A stretch of 56,081 bases of DNA from an uncultured Prevotella sp. (GTDB taxonomy: Bacteria; Bacteroidota; Bacteroidia; Bacteroidales; Bacteroidaceae). A program made the translations under genes and the position numbers. The notes under the pieces were generated by a model. It worked only from the letters and a program-made list of their open reading frames with translations, had not been told where the DNA came from and made no database searches. Position 1 is the first letter of the stretch; each line of letters begins with the position of its first letter. This document shows, piece by piece, positions 1 through 8,394 of this stretch. The stretch lies in NCBI GenBank assembly GCA_900543975.1, contig UQTI01000010.1, forward strand, positions 1 through 56,081. The letters run 5' to 3'.

Positions 1-880
1 CCACGTTCGAAGCTGTAGCCTTTTCCTCTTCGCCAAAGGTGTCGTGCACCCATTTCGTGAAGGCCGCTCCCCAGCCCTCGTTGCTGGCCTCGGCAGCAGT
101 AGTAGCCACCACAGCCTTAGCCTCTTCTTTAGCGATGAAGCCATTGGTCATATTTAGCGCCTTGATGCTATCAGTGAGCTGTGCAATTTTGTCTTTTGCA
201 CCAGCACCCTCTTTAGCATCAACCGCTACGCCAGCCTTTACCACAGCATCGGTAAACACGAAGCAGTTTTCGCCATCAGCCGCTGTCTGAGCCGTAGCGT
301 CGGCCGCAAACTGTGGCAAGGTGAGCGTGTTAGTGTATTGTGGCGAAGCCTCAATGGTAACCTCGGCAGGTGTTAAGCCCGTACCCGTTTCAATCAAGCC
401 TGCCACGATAACGAGCAAGCCCTGACCAGCAACGGTAGCAACACGGTAGAAGGTGCTACGGATGCCCACATACAACGACTGTTCGTGCTCGGTAAGCGCA
501 TGCATATAATAGCCGTCGGCAGCGATGTCGTGGGTTGCCGATGAGAAGGCCACAAGCCAGAAGAAGGCGAGCGTGAGCCTGAAGAAGACGGGGGTGGGGA
601 TGGAGAACGCTATGCAAGCAAAGGCGATGGCGATGGCCCACTGCATGGTGAGGGTCCACCAACGCTTGGTCTTGATAAGGTCCACGAAGGGGCTCCAGAA
701 GGGTTTGATAACCCATGGAAGGTAAAGCCAGCCGGTATAGAGGGCGATGTCGGTGTTGGAGATGCCAAGACGCTTGTACATGATGACGGAGATGGTCATC
801 ACGGCAACGTAAGGCAGACCTTCAGCAAAATAGAGGGTCGAGATCCATGCCCACGGATTGATGTTCTTTAGTGATTTCAT
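1..880 (-). CDS. AmpG-like major facilitator permease (partial, C-terminus outside window)
   Basis: Reading the minus strand from the ATG at 880 gives an open frame of 293 codons that runs off the window edge, so the C-terminal part is missing. The protein opens with MKSLKNINPWAWISTLYFAE, then GLPY and hydrophobic segments that fit the first five to six helices of an MFS carrier, including WVIKPFWSPFVD and a conserved HDIAADGYYM stretch. This pattern is typical of AmpG-type permeases, which in other bacteria import muropeptides released from the cell wall. Residues from about 180 to 290 are an unusually long, Ala/Thr-rich soluble loop with few hydrophobic residues, probably the inter-helix loop seen in Bacteroidetes members. 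It lies 141 bp downstream of the SpoIID fusion gene on the same strand, which supports a link to peptidoglycan recycling. The family is clear; the substrate is inferred. Confidence 0.8.
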   Translation of the reverse strand, partial: MKSLKNINPWAWISTLYFAEGLPYVAVMTISVIMYKRLGISNTDIALYTGWLYLPWVIKPFWSPFVDLIKTKRWWTLTMQWAIAIAFACIAFSIPTPVFFRLTLAFFWLVAFSSATHDIAADGYYMHALTEHEQSLYVGIRSTFYRVATVAGQGLLVIVAGLIETGTGLTPAEVTIEASPQYTNTLTLPQFAADATAQTAADGENCFVFTDAVVKAGVAVDAKEGAGAKDKIAQLTDSIKALNMTNGFIAKEEAKAVVATTAAEASNEGWGAAFTKWVHDTFGEEEKATASNV

Positions 881-1021
881 TGTTTACGGTTTTAGTTTTT
901 AGTAGACAACTGACAAGTGACGAGTAGACCAGGAAGTGGGCTGTGTGTGCCGACGGGGCTGACCGTCGGGCAACAGCGGCTTGGCTCCTTGTCTGCCCGT
1001 CACTCGTGTTATTGTCTGTTG

Positions 1022-4000
1022 TTACTTATACAGTTTTTTGAGATCGGCCGTACGATAGTAGTGCAGCAAGATCTGGTCATATTTATAGCCTTGAGCGCCC
1101 ATCACAGCGGCACCAATCTGGCACAGGCCAACGCCATGGCCCCAACCGGCACCGATGAGTGTGAACTTCTGTGGAACGCCGTCCACAACGTCGGCCTTGT
1201 CGGTGACGAAGGCGCTGCTGTAGAGGTGTGACGTGCTCAGCACGCGGCGTATCTCAAGCTCCTTGCCGATGGTGAACGAGCGCTTGCTGCCCACAATCTT
1301 GAGCTTGCACAGACGACCGCTCTTGCCACGCTCCACGGGAACGAGGTCGAGGATGTCGCCAAGATCCATCTTCATCTTCTCGGTGATGAGGTCATGAAGC
1401 TCCTGCTGGGTGTACTCTACGCGCCAACGATAGAAATCGGTGGTCTCCTGGTCGAAGTCGTTGAGCACCTGTGATAGGATGGTCTTGTCGTGGGTGTTGC
1501 AGAACGCGTCGGGCGCTGTGCGTATCCACTTGTCGGCCTCTGCCTCGACGGTGAGGTCAGGAATGGTGTCCTCGTCCTTCACGCCCTTGGCTGTGTCGCG
1601 CACGGCAAGGAGGTAAGGCATCTTGATGTTCTCCCAACAATATTGATACTCCTCGCTCACACCGCCGCAGCTCTTGCTGAAACGGGCATCGCAGATGTCG
1701 CCTTCAGACATGAGCACCTCGCCACGCGTGGCACCAATGGCCACGGCCACGTTGGGACTCGTCTCCTTGGTTATGCCCTGGTAGCGCTGGCAATGGTCGT
1801 CGGCACACACGTCAAAGATGGTGTGGTCCTCGCGGTCGTACCAGCGTATGAGCTCATCGTCTTTCTTTATGAACGAGAAGAAATTGTTGGAACCCTCTTT
1901 GAGCTTGCGGCGCTTCTCTATCTGTGCGAGCAGCCAGCTGCGTGAGATGACCGAGTGGGCCTTGAGCAGTTCGAGGCTCGAGGTAGCACTCATCTCGCTT
2001 GAGATGACGCTCTCCAGATATTTCTCCACAGGCAGGTCGTTGATGGCGCAAATCTTGTCGGCCTCCACTACCAGACGTAGCGTGCCGAGGAAGGTCTGCG
2101 TCTCCTTGCGTTCCCAGTGGAAGTTGACGCCGATGGTCACGTCGTGAAGCGAGAAGGAGCAGTCGGGCGATGATGGATGGAACGTCAGTTCGCGATACTG
2201 GTTGCCGTTCCACATGATGCCGCCTTCGCAAAACTCAACGGTCTGCTCGCCAACGATGCTTTCGCCCTTGGCTGTGTAAGGCTTGTTGAGGGCGAACGAA
2301 ATTTTCTCGCCGCTCACGATGCCTACCGACACGTTGGGCTCCTTGCCGTTCATGGGCAGCTCCTCCGTGCTCTCGCTCTGGCACAAGGCTTTAACCTTGG
2401 CTGCAATTGCTTCGACAGCGGCTTCGCTCACGCCACATTCGGCGATGATGGCCTGTGCCTGCTCTCCTGTCAAGCCTTCAAAGTCGGCAGGACGGGGTGT
2501 GATGAGCATGCCTGACATGTCGAGCGCTCCCGGGCTTACGAGCACCTTGCGGCTCTCGTCTTCCTCGAAGTAGCAGTCGGGACGGTGCTTTGCGCGCGGT
2601 ATGACAACAATGACGAACTCGTCGTTCTGTCGCCATGCCACGATGTTCATCATCGGCTCGGTCTCGTCTTCGCGTTGAGGCATAGAGGCGTAAACTTTCT
2701 GGAACGCCTTCACGCCTGCCTCCTGTGAGTGGCTCACGATGGCAATGGCTCCTGTCACGAAGCCGTGTACCACCGAGATGGTGGCATCGCCGTCGGTGAA
2801 CACCTCTTCAAGGTTGCGGCTCAAGCGTTGCCAACCGCTCTGCAGGGGCACGATGCCGCTTGTACCTGCCTGCAGATGCATGTGGTCGGGTGCCGATGCT
2901 CCACACTTGGGACCATTGTAGAACACCATGAGCTCGGGATACTCGGTGAGCACCTTGTACATCTCGCCAATGTGTTCCTTGATGCTCTGCGGTGTGTGGC
3001 TGTTGTTTGGAATTGTGAAGTGGGTGGGCAGGATGGGGAACGGGTTCACCAACAGCGTGAAATCGTTGTCGATGTGTACCTCGATCTGCTGCTCTGGACG
3101 ATTCTCGGCGCAGAGGAAGCAACGACGCTTCTTAAGAGTGGCTTGGTCTATTTTGGCTCCCGTCGATACCATACGGGCTGGGTTGAATTGTAGCCTTATT
3201 GTGTTCTCGCCAACTGAGAGGTCACGAGTCTTCACATTCTGCAAGTCGCGGAAGTGTTGCCGTGCATCATCCCAGGTCTCCAGCTGGCGGTTAAAAAAAC
3301 GTTGCAGCGAGCTGTCGTCGCTGTTGTCTTTACCGTTGTGCATGTTCTGGCGTGCAAGCACCTCCATTGTGCGCAGACGGTCCTTATACAGGTTGTTAGA
3401 GTTGGTCTTCTCAATGCTCAACGAAGCGTCGCTGTTTCCACCCCAACGGCGGCAGCAGTAGAGCTCATCGTAGATGCGGCCGATGCGATACTTGCGGCTG
3501 AACATCAGTCCGAGAGCATAATCCTCACCATAGCTGGTGTTGGGGAAATGGATCTGGCGGAGCAACGGTGTGAAGAAGGCGCGGGGAGCGCCGAGACCGT
3601 TGATGCGGAGCGCGTTGTTGGGACCGTTCTGGTCTGTCCACTCCTTGTGGTCGATGAGACCCGGAGGAAGGGTGTTAAGGTCGAAGTCGCAGATGCGGTA
3701 GCTGCCCACAATCATGGCTGCCTTCTGCTCGTGGAACGCTGCAACGATGGTTGCGAGGGTGTTCTCTGACGAGTAGATGTCGTCGCTGTCGAGCTGCACG
3801 GCGAAACGTCCGCAGCGGTTGTCGCTGATGGCTACGTTCCAGCATCCGCCAATGCCGAGGTCTGTGCGCTCGGGAATGATGTGTACGAGGTGCGGGTTGG
3901 TCTTCTCCAGCTCGTTCAGGATGTCAGTTGTGCCGTCGGTTGAATGGTTGTCGACAACGATGACGTTGAACTTGAAGTCGCACTTCTGGCTGAGGGCCGA

Positions 4001-4789
4001 CTTAACGGCGTCGGCTACAGTCTTGACGCGGTTGAAGACGGGGATCACGATAGATGCCTCGTTCTCAAACTGCTGCTCTTCGAAGTTGGGGTTGAGATAT
4101 TTGGTGGTGTCTACGATGGCACCAATGGTGTCGAGGTGACGTGTCACAGCCTGCTCCATCTCGATCTGCACCTCGCGGTTGCGCGGGTTCACATAGTCGA
4201 ACTGCTTGGCGCCGCTCAGACGTGTGTCGAGCTCGATCTCTGTGTAAAGATACTCGTCGATGTGGAACAGCTGGCCCTTGCGGCTGAGGAACAGACGCAG
4301 GTCATAGAAACCGGCAAACTTGTAGTCGACGGGGGCGCTCTCTGCCCACTCCTTCATAAGGTCGGTCTTGATGAGAACCACCTGTCCGAAGTCGAAGTCG
4401 TCGCGCAAGCTACCCCACTGGTAGTCGATAACCGGATGCTTTGTGGTCTTGCCGTCGGCGATGGTGTAATGGTCCGAATAAACCATTGCTGCATCGGAGT
4501 CGTGAGCCACGCGGAGCATACGCTCAAGGGCATAGTAGCCCAGCTGCATCTTGGTGGGTTTGAGGCTCAGGAGCACATACTCGGCTTCTGCCTGACGTGC
4601 AATGTCGAGCATCGATTTGGTTGACGTAACGTTGTCTACAATTGTCTGGGTGCAGTTTTCTGCTGCCATTTCGGCTGTCACCAGAAGATTAACGTGCTGA
4701 ACGGTTTTGCTACGTTCGAGCTCTTGTAACAATTCCTTGCTTGTCGAAAGGTCGTCACAGGGTAAGAAACAATCAATTTTTCCCCTCAT
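1022..4789 (-). CDS. Glycosyltransferase family 2 / DUF4922 / SpoIID-LytB fusion protein
   Basis: This 1255-residue protein has no signal peptide, so it is probably cytoplasmic. Residues about 1-235 are an incomplete glycosyltransferase-like region. Residues 245-450 are a GT-A domain (SIVIPVFNR at 246, QLDSDD at 332 as the metal/nucleotide site, GEDYALG at 421). Residues about 500-800 match DUF4922, a HIT/GalT-like fold, with C557/C560 and the catalytic-looking HMH at 636-638. Residues about 880-1255 are a SpoIID/LytB domain with SSEMS at 930 and GWGHGVGLCQ at 1215-1224. SpoIID-type domains act on peptidoglycan glycan strands. With the AmpG-like permease just downstream, a role in processing or sensing recovered muropeptides is plausible, but it is inference. 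The start ATG at 4789 follows a good promoter by about 90 bp. Confidence 0.85.
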   Translation of the reverse strand: MRGKIDCFLPCDDLSTSKELLQELERSKTVQHVNLLVTAEMAAENCTQTIVDNVTSTKSMLDIARQAEAEYVLLSLKPTKMQLGYYALERMLRVAHDSDAAMVYSDHYTIADGKTTKHPVIDYQWGSLRDDFDFGQVVLIKTDLMKEWAESAPVDYKFAGFYDLRLFLSRKGQLFHIDEYLYTEIELDTRLSGAKQFDYVNPRNREVQIEMEQAVTRHLDTIGAIVDTTKYLNPNFEEQQFENEASIVIPVFNRVKTVADAVKSALSQKCDFKFNVIVVDNHSTDGTTDILNELEKTNPHLVHIIPERTDLGIGGCWNVAISDNRCGRFAVQLDSDDIYSSENTLATIVAAFHEQKAAMIVGSYRICDFDLNTLPPGLIDHKEWTDQNGPNNALRINGLGAPRAFFTPLLRQIHFPNTSYGEDYALGLMFSRKYRIGRIYDELYCCRRWGGNSDASLSIEKTNSNNLYKDRLRTMEVLARQNMHNGKDNSDDSSLQRFFNRQLETWDDARQHFRDLQNVKTRDLSVGENTIRLQFNPARMVSTGAKIDQATLKKRRCFLCAENRPEQQIEVHIDNDFTLLVNPFPILPTHFTIPNNSHTPQSIKEHIGEMYKVLTEYPELMVFYNGPKCGASAPDHMHLQAGTSGIVPLQSGWQRLSRNLEEVFTDGDATISVVHGFVTGAIAIVSHSQEAGVKAFQKVYASMPQREDETEPMMNIVAWRQNDEFVIVVIPRAKHRPDCYFEEDESRKVLVSPGALDMSGMLITPRPADFEGLTGEQAQAIIAECGVSEAAVEAIAAKVKALCQSESTEELPMNGKEPNVSVGIVSGEKISFALNKPYTAKGESIVGEQTVEFCEGGIMWNGNQYRELTFHPSSPDCSFSLHDVTIGVNFHWERKETQTFLGTLRLVVEADKICAINDLPVEKYLESVISSEMSATSSLELLKAHSVISRSWLLAQIEKRRKLKEGSNNFFSFIKKDDELIRWYDREDHTIFDVCADDHCQRYQGITKETSPNVAVAIGATRGEVLMSEGDICDARFSKSCGGVSEEYQYCWENIKMPYLLAVRDTAKGVKDEDTIPDLTVEAEADKWIRTAPDAFCNTHDKTILSQVLNDFDQETTDFYRWRVEYTQQELHDLITEKMKMDLGDILDLVPVERGKSGRLCKLKIVGSKRSFTIGKELEIRRVLSTSHLYSSAFVTDKADVVDGVPQKFTLIGAGWGHGVGLCQIGAAVMGAQGYKYDQILLHYYRTADLKKLYK

Positions 4790-4883
4790 TGTTTTTTAAT
4801 AAATGGTTTTTAAATATTCTCAGTCAGTGGTTTTTCTGCATACGAACAGGATTGTTTTGGTCCGTATTGGCACTACTTTTGTG

Positions 4884-4915
4884 CAAAGTTAAGATAAAAA
4901 TCGCTATGCGCGAAA
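4884..4915 (-). promoter_or_regulatory. Bacteroidetes-type promoter for the SpoIID fusion gene
   Basis: On the minus strand a -7 box TAACTTTG (4891 down to 4884) is preceded by TTTC (4915-4912) with a spacer of 20 bp. It lies about 95 bp before the start codon at 4789. A TACTTTTG on the plus strand at 4874-4881 has no gene in front of it and is probably chance. Confidence 0.5.
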
Positions 4916-4943
4916 GAAAAACGCATTTATTTTAAAATAATCT

Positions 4944-5134
4944 TAAACCCAAATCGGTTATTAGGCCGTTTAATGTATTATTTTATAACTGCTTGCAGTC
5001 TTTTGGTTTTTATAAGGTGTCTTTTGTTTGTTTTTAATTCGCAATAGCTCGCTATTACTCATTAAAAGCCAAACAAAATCCATTCTTCTAAAAATCCAAA
5101 ATCCAAGCAAGCCCTAACGACCGATTTGGGTTGA
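4944..5134. repeat. MITE-like dispersed repeat, family A, copy A1
   Basis: A 190-bp element with near-perfect terminal inverted repeats (AACCCAAATCGGTTATTAGG at the left, its complement CCTAACGACCGATTTGGGTT at the right). The centre holds a palindrome (TCGCAATAGCTCGCTATTAC). It is in the opposite orientation to copies at 26499 and 40687, to which it is nearly identical over its whole length. It encodes no protein. Confidence 0.85.
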
Positions 5135-5411
5135 ATAAAATATCTGGTATGTGTTGAAAAAACGAATAATAAATTTAAATGTAATTGTTAATTGCAAAAA
5201 CAAACAAAAAACGACAAGAGAGGTGAAAAGGACCATTTGGATTAAAATTGTCTTTCGGCAATTTTACAGTTGGTCGCCTTTTCCTCTTTTGTCGTTTTTT
5301 CTCGCTTCTTTATGCTTTGTCGTGTTCAAAAAGCTATCGGCTTTTTTGTTTCTCAAAACAGCTTGCTTTTTTGCTGTTTTTCAAAATCGCTTGTTTTTTG
5401 CTGATAGCTTC
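5135..5411. other. T-rich intergenic stretch, no gene seen
   Basis: Between repeat A1 and the oxidoreductase gamma gene the plus strand is very T-rich, with several loose copies of a GCTTnTTTTTGCTG-like word. No credible coding frame, RNA gene or clean terminator could be made out. Runs of A on the minus strand downstream of the operon could help end transcription. Confidence 0.4.
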
Positions 5412-5954
5412 TTATTGTTTTTCTATTATTTTCATGCCTTCTTCCACAGCTTGCATGTTAAGCGGAATGAGGCCATGATGACGTTCGGGCAGCGACTTGA
5501 ACAGGGCGCTGTGCAAACCTTCGGTGCTCACCACGGGGCAGACCTTGAGCAGACCGCCGAGCACGATCATGTTAAAAACCTTGGCGTTCTTCATGTCGGC
5601 TGCTTTGTCCATGGCGTCTATGCGGTAGACGTTGATGTCCTTGCGGGTGGGCGGATTGATGATGCCGTAGCCGTCGTAGATAAGGATGCCGCCAGGTTTA
5701 ACCTTCGGCTCAAACTTCTCCAGTGATGGCTGGTTGAGCACGATGGCCACGTCGTAGCGGCTGAGGATGGGCGACGAGATGCGCTTGTCGCTTACAATCA
5801 CCGTTACGTTGGCTGTTCCACCGCGCTGCTCGGGGCCGTAGGCTGGCATCCAGGTCACCTCTTTGTCTTCCATGAGTCCTGAGTAGGCCAGAATTTTGCC
5901 CATGGACAGAACGCCTTGACCGCCGAATCCTGAAATAATTATCTCTTTCTTCAT
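5412..5954 (-). CDS. 2-oxoacid:ferredoxin oxidoreductase, gamma subunit
   Basis: A 180-residue protein starting MKKEIIISGFGGQGVLSMGK, with the glycine-rich FGGQG signature of the gamma domain of 2-oxoacid:acceptor oxidoreductases, followed by the family motif AYGPEQRGGTANV. This subunit is part of the complex that oxidatively decarboxylates a 2-oxoacid to its acyl-CoA, passing electrons to ferredoxin. The length is usual for a separate gamma subunit. Its start codon overlaps the stop of the beta subunit by 4 bp, so the two are translationally coupled. It is the last gene of the operon-like run that begins at ffh. Confidence 0.9.
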   Translation of the reverse strand: MKKEIIISGFGGQGVLSMGKILAYSGLMEDKEVTWMPAYGPEQRGGTANVTVIVSDKRISSPILSRYDVAIVLNQPSLEKFEPKVKPGGILIYDGYGIINPPTRKDINVYRIDAMDKAADMKNAKVFNMIVLGGLLKVCPVVSTEGLHSALFKSLPERHHGLIPLNMQAVEEGMKIIEKQ

Positions 5955-6715
5955 AGCTCTGTCGTGTCTTTTAAGTCGCCCTTAGGGTACTGTTTGAACA
6001 TGTTTTCCTCCATCCATTTGTTTGCTTGCACAGGTGAGAGCTTCCAACCGCTGTTGCAGGTCGACACAAACTCTACCAATGACGAGCCCTTGCCTGCCAT
6101 GGATGCCTCAAAGGCTTTGCGCAAGGCTTTCTTGGCTTGGCGTATGGCGCTGACGGTCTCCACGCTCTGACGTGTGACGTAGCAGGTGCCTCGCAGCTGG
6201 GCAGCCAGCTCGGTGATGTTGAGCGGGTAGCCGTGGAGCTCTGGTGTGCGTCCGTAGGGACAGGTGCTCGTCTTCTGACCGAGCAGGGTGGTGGGGGCCA
6301 TCTGGCCGCCTGTCATGCCGTAGATGGCGTTGTTGATGAATATGAGTGTTATGTTCTCGCCTCTGTTGAGGGCGTGAATGCTCTCGCATGTGCCTATGCA
6401 GGCGAGGTCGCCATCGCCCTGATAGGTGAACACCAGACGGTCGGGCCAAAGGCGCTTGACAGCTGTGGCGAGTGCTGGCGCACGGCCGTGGGCTGCTTCT
6501 TGCCAGTCGATGTCGATGTATCTGTAGGCAAAGACGGCGCAACCCACAGGACTGATGCCCACGGCTTTCTCCTCCATGCCCATTTCTTCAATAACTTCTG
6601 CTACAAGCTTGTGGACAACGCCGTGTGAGCATCCAGCACAATAGTGCATGGGTGTGTCGTTCATGAGCGTCGGCTTCTTGTAGACAATGTTTTCAGGTGA
6701 TATTATGTCGTTCAT
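5951..6715 (-). CDS. 2-oxoacid:ferredoxin oxidoreductase, beta (thiamine diphosphate) subunit
   Basis: A 254-residue protein containing the thiamine diphosphate site: YCAGCSHG at 25-32 with two cysteines, then GDGDLACIG at 100-108 and the NNAIYGMTGGQ loop at 128-138 that closes the Mg-ThDP motif. In this family the beta subunit binds ThDP and one 4Fe-4S cluster. TSTCPYGR at 149-156 is typical of branched-chain or 2-oxoglutarate enzymes. It overlaps the alpha gene by 4 bp and the gamma gene by 4 bp. The substrate cannot be read from this subunit alone. Confidence 0.92.
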   Translation of the reverse strand: MNDIISPENIVYKKPTLMNDTPMHYCAGCSHGVVHKLVAEVIEEMGMEEKAVGISPVGCAVFAYRYIDIDWQEAAHGRAPALATAVKRLWPDRLVFTYQGDGDLACIGTCESIHALNRGENITLIFINNAIYGMTGGQMAPTTLLGQKTSTCPYGRTPELHGYPLNITELAAQLRGTCYVTRQSVETVSAIRQAKKALRKAFEASMAGKGSSLVEFVSTCNSGWKLSPVQANKWMEENMFKQYPKGDLKDTTEL

Positions 6716-7794
6716 AACAGTTTCTTCTTTATTGCTTTTACAATCTCTTCAGGCTCGGGCACGATGCCGCCCAATCGTCCGAAATGTTCAACAGGCTCCT
6801 CGCCGTTCACCGACAGGCGCACGTCTTGTATCATCTGTCCGGCGTTAATCTCGGCAACGAGAACGCCGCGTTTGCCGTGTGCTGCCTCTGCTATCTGCTT
6901 CTCGGGGAAGGGCCACAGGGTGATGGGGCGGAACAGTCCAGCCTTTATGCCTTCCTCGCGTGCCAGCTCGATGGCTTTCTCTGCGATGCGTGCTGCGCTG
7001 CCGAACGCCACGATCATGATGTCGGCATCGTCGAGCTCTATGGTCTCGTAGCGCACCTCGCGTTCCTTTATTGTGCGGTATTTCTCCTGAAGATGCAGGT
7101 TGCGCTGTTCCATGGCCTCAGGCATAAGCTCCAGCGAGGTTATGATGTTGGGCTTGCGGTCGCGTGTGCGGCCTGTCGTTGCCCACGGACATTCGCGAAT
7201 GACCTCTTCCTCTGTGCGGCGGGGCTTCTGCTCAGGCAGCACCACCTTCTCCATCATCTGTCCGATGACACCGTCGCTAAGAATCATTGCGGGGTTGCGG
7301 TAACGGAACGCCAAGGTGAAGGCAAGATCCATGAAATCGGCCATCTCCTGAACCGAGTTGGGGGCAAGGACAATGACGTTGTAGTCGCCATTGCCGCCAC
7401 CGCGTGTGGCTTGCAGATAGTCGCTCTGTGAGGGCTGGATGGTTCCTAAGCCAGGACCGCCGCGCTGCACGTTCACAAACACGCCGGGGAGCTCAGCACC
7501 TGCCATGTAGGCAATGCCTTCTTGCATGAGGGCGATGCCGGGGCTTGAAGATGATGTGAACACGCGCTTTCCTGCTCCTGCTCCGCCATAGATCATGTTT
7601 ATGGATGCCACCTCGCTCTCTGCCTGTAGCACCACCATGCCGGTGGTCTCCCAAGGCTTGAGCTTGGCCAGCGTCTCGAGCACCTCGCTCTGAGGGGTGA
7701 TGGGGTAGCCGAAATAACCGTCGGCACCACATCTTATTGCGGCATGGGCGATAGCCTCATTGCCTTTCATCAACATTACTTCTTTTTCTGCCAT
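6712..7794 (-). CDS. vorB: 2-oxoacid:ferredoxin oxidoreductase alpha subunit, VorB-type
   Basis: The start was placed at the ATG at 7794 (MAEKEVMLMKGNEAIAHAAI) because GGAGG stands about 15 bases before it, inside the end of the ferredoxin gene; the open frame continues 29 codons further upstream but that part overlaps ferredoxin. The 360-residue product has GYFGYPITPQSE at 26-37, the pyrimidine-binding signature of VorB-like alpha subunits, and SSSSPGIALMQEGI at 81-94. VorB-type enzymes use 3-methyl-2-oxobutanoate and related branched-chain oxoacids. That would connect it with the ilv genes at 14.8-21 kb. A 2-oxoglutarate enzyme (KorA) is the main alternative. Confidence 0.88.
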   Translation of the reverse strand: MAEKEVMLMKGNEAIAHAAIRCGADGYFGYPITPQSEVLETLAKLKPWETTGMVVLQAESEVASINMIYGGAGAGKRVFTSSSSPGIALMQEGIAYMAGAELPGVFVNVQRGGPGLGTIQPSQSDYLQATRGGGNGDYNVIVLAPNSVQEMADFMDLAFTLAFRYRNPAMILSDGVIGQMMEKVVLPEQKPRRTEEEVIRECPWATTGRTRDRKPNIITSLELMPEAMEQRNLHLQEKYRTIKEREVRYETIELDDADIMIVAFGSAARIAEKAIELAREEGIKAGLFRPITLWPFPEKQIAEAAHGKRGVLVAEINAGQMIQDVRLSVNGEEPVEHFGRLGGIVPEPEEIVKAIKKKLL

Positions 7795-7802
7795 GATGTT
7801 GT

Positions 7803-8036
7803 CTAATCCTCCATTCTTTTCTTGTAGACGGTTATGCAACCGTCGGGACATACGATGCCGCATGAGGCACAGCCTATACAATCGTCAGGGTTTACCGCCA
7901 CGACGTACGGATAGCCATGAATGTTTACATTTTTCTGAGCCAGCGCGATGACATCTTTCGGACAGGCTTCAACGCAGAGCGCACAGCCCTTGCACCGATC
8001 GGTATTCACGACGATGGCACCTTTAAATTTTCCCAT
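7803..8036 (-). CDS. 2x[4Fe-4S] ferredoxin subunit of the 2-oxoacid oxidoreductase
   Basis: A 77-residue protein with two classic cluster-binding motifs: C15-C18-C21-C25 followed by Pro, and C53-C56-C59-C63 followed by Pro. This matches the delta subunit of four-subunit oxidoreductases, which takes electrons from the catalytic subunits. The stop codon lies about 9 bp upstream of the alpha-subunit start, and the ribosome-binding site of the alpha subunit lies in its last codons, so the genes are tightly coupled. Confidence 0.93.
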   Translation of the reverse strand: MGKFKGAIVVNTDRCKGCALCVEACPKDVIALAQKNVNIHGYPYVVAVNPDDCIGCASCGIVCPDGCITVYKKRMED

Positions 8037-8106
8037 TCTTATTTGTTGTTATGTTTTTATTGGCGCTGACGGCATAATGGTCGTCAGCGCCAACTGTTGT
8101 TTGTTG

Positions 8107-8358
8107 TCAGGGGTTGTAAATGTCTTTGCAATAGTAGCCAAGGATGTTGTCGAGCATCTGCTTGGCATGGACCGCTGGCGAGTTGGGGTCAAGGCTTATT
8201 GCCTCAAGGTAGCAGTCGATGGCGTGTTGCCAGTCGCCGCGCTGTCTGTACTCGTTGCCTTTGCGGTAATAATGGTCGGCAGTCAGTGGGTTGCCGTTGC
8301 TTATGTCCTCTCTATTGTGGCTGATTTTTTCGTTCATCTCCTTGATGTCTTTGCTCAT
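8107..8358 (-). CDS. Small tetratricopeptide-repeat protein
   Basis: An 83-residue protein with one and a half TPR units: HYYRKGNEYRQRGDWQHAID (29-48) then CYLEAISLDPNSPAVHAKQM. It is probably a protein-protein adaptor. A DIKEM pentapeptide is duplicated around the start (an in-frame copy lies directly upstream), so the exact start is uncertain. It sits between folD (36 bp) and the ferredoxin gene (70 bp) on the same strand. A link to assembly of the oxidoreductase is only suggested by position. Confidence 0.75.
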   Translation of the reverse strand: MSKDIKEMNEKISHNREDISNGNPLTADHYYRKGNEYRQRGDWQHAIDCYLEAISLDPNSPAVHAKQMLDNILGYYCKDIYNP

Positions 8359-8394
8359 CTCCTTGATGTCCTTGCTTGTCTTGCAGTGTGTTCT

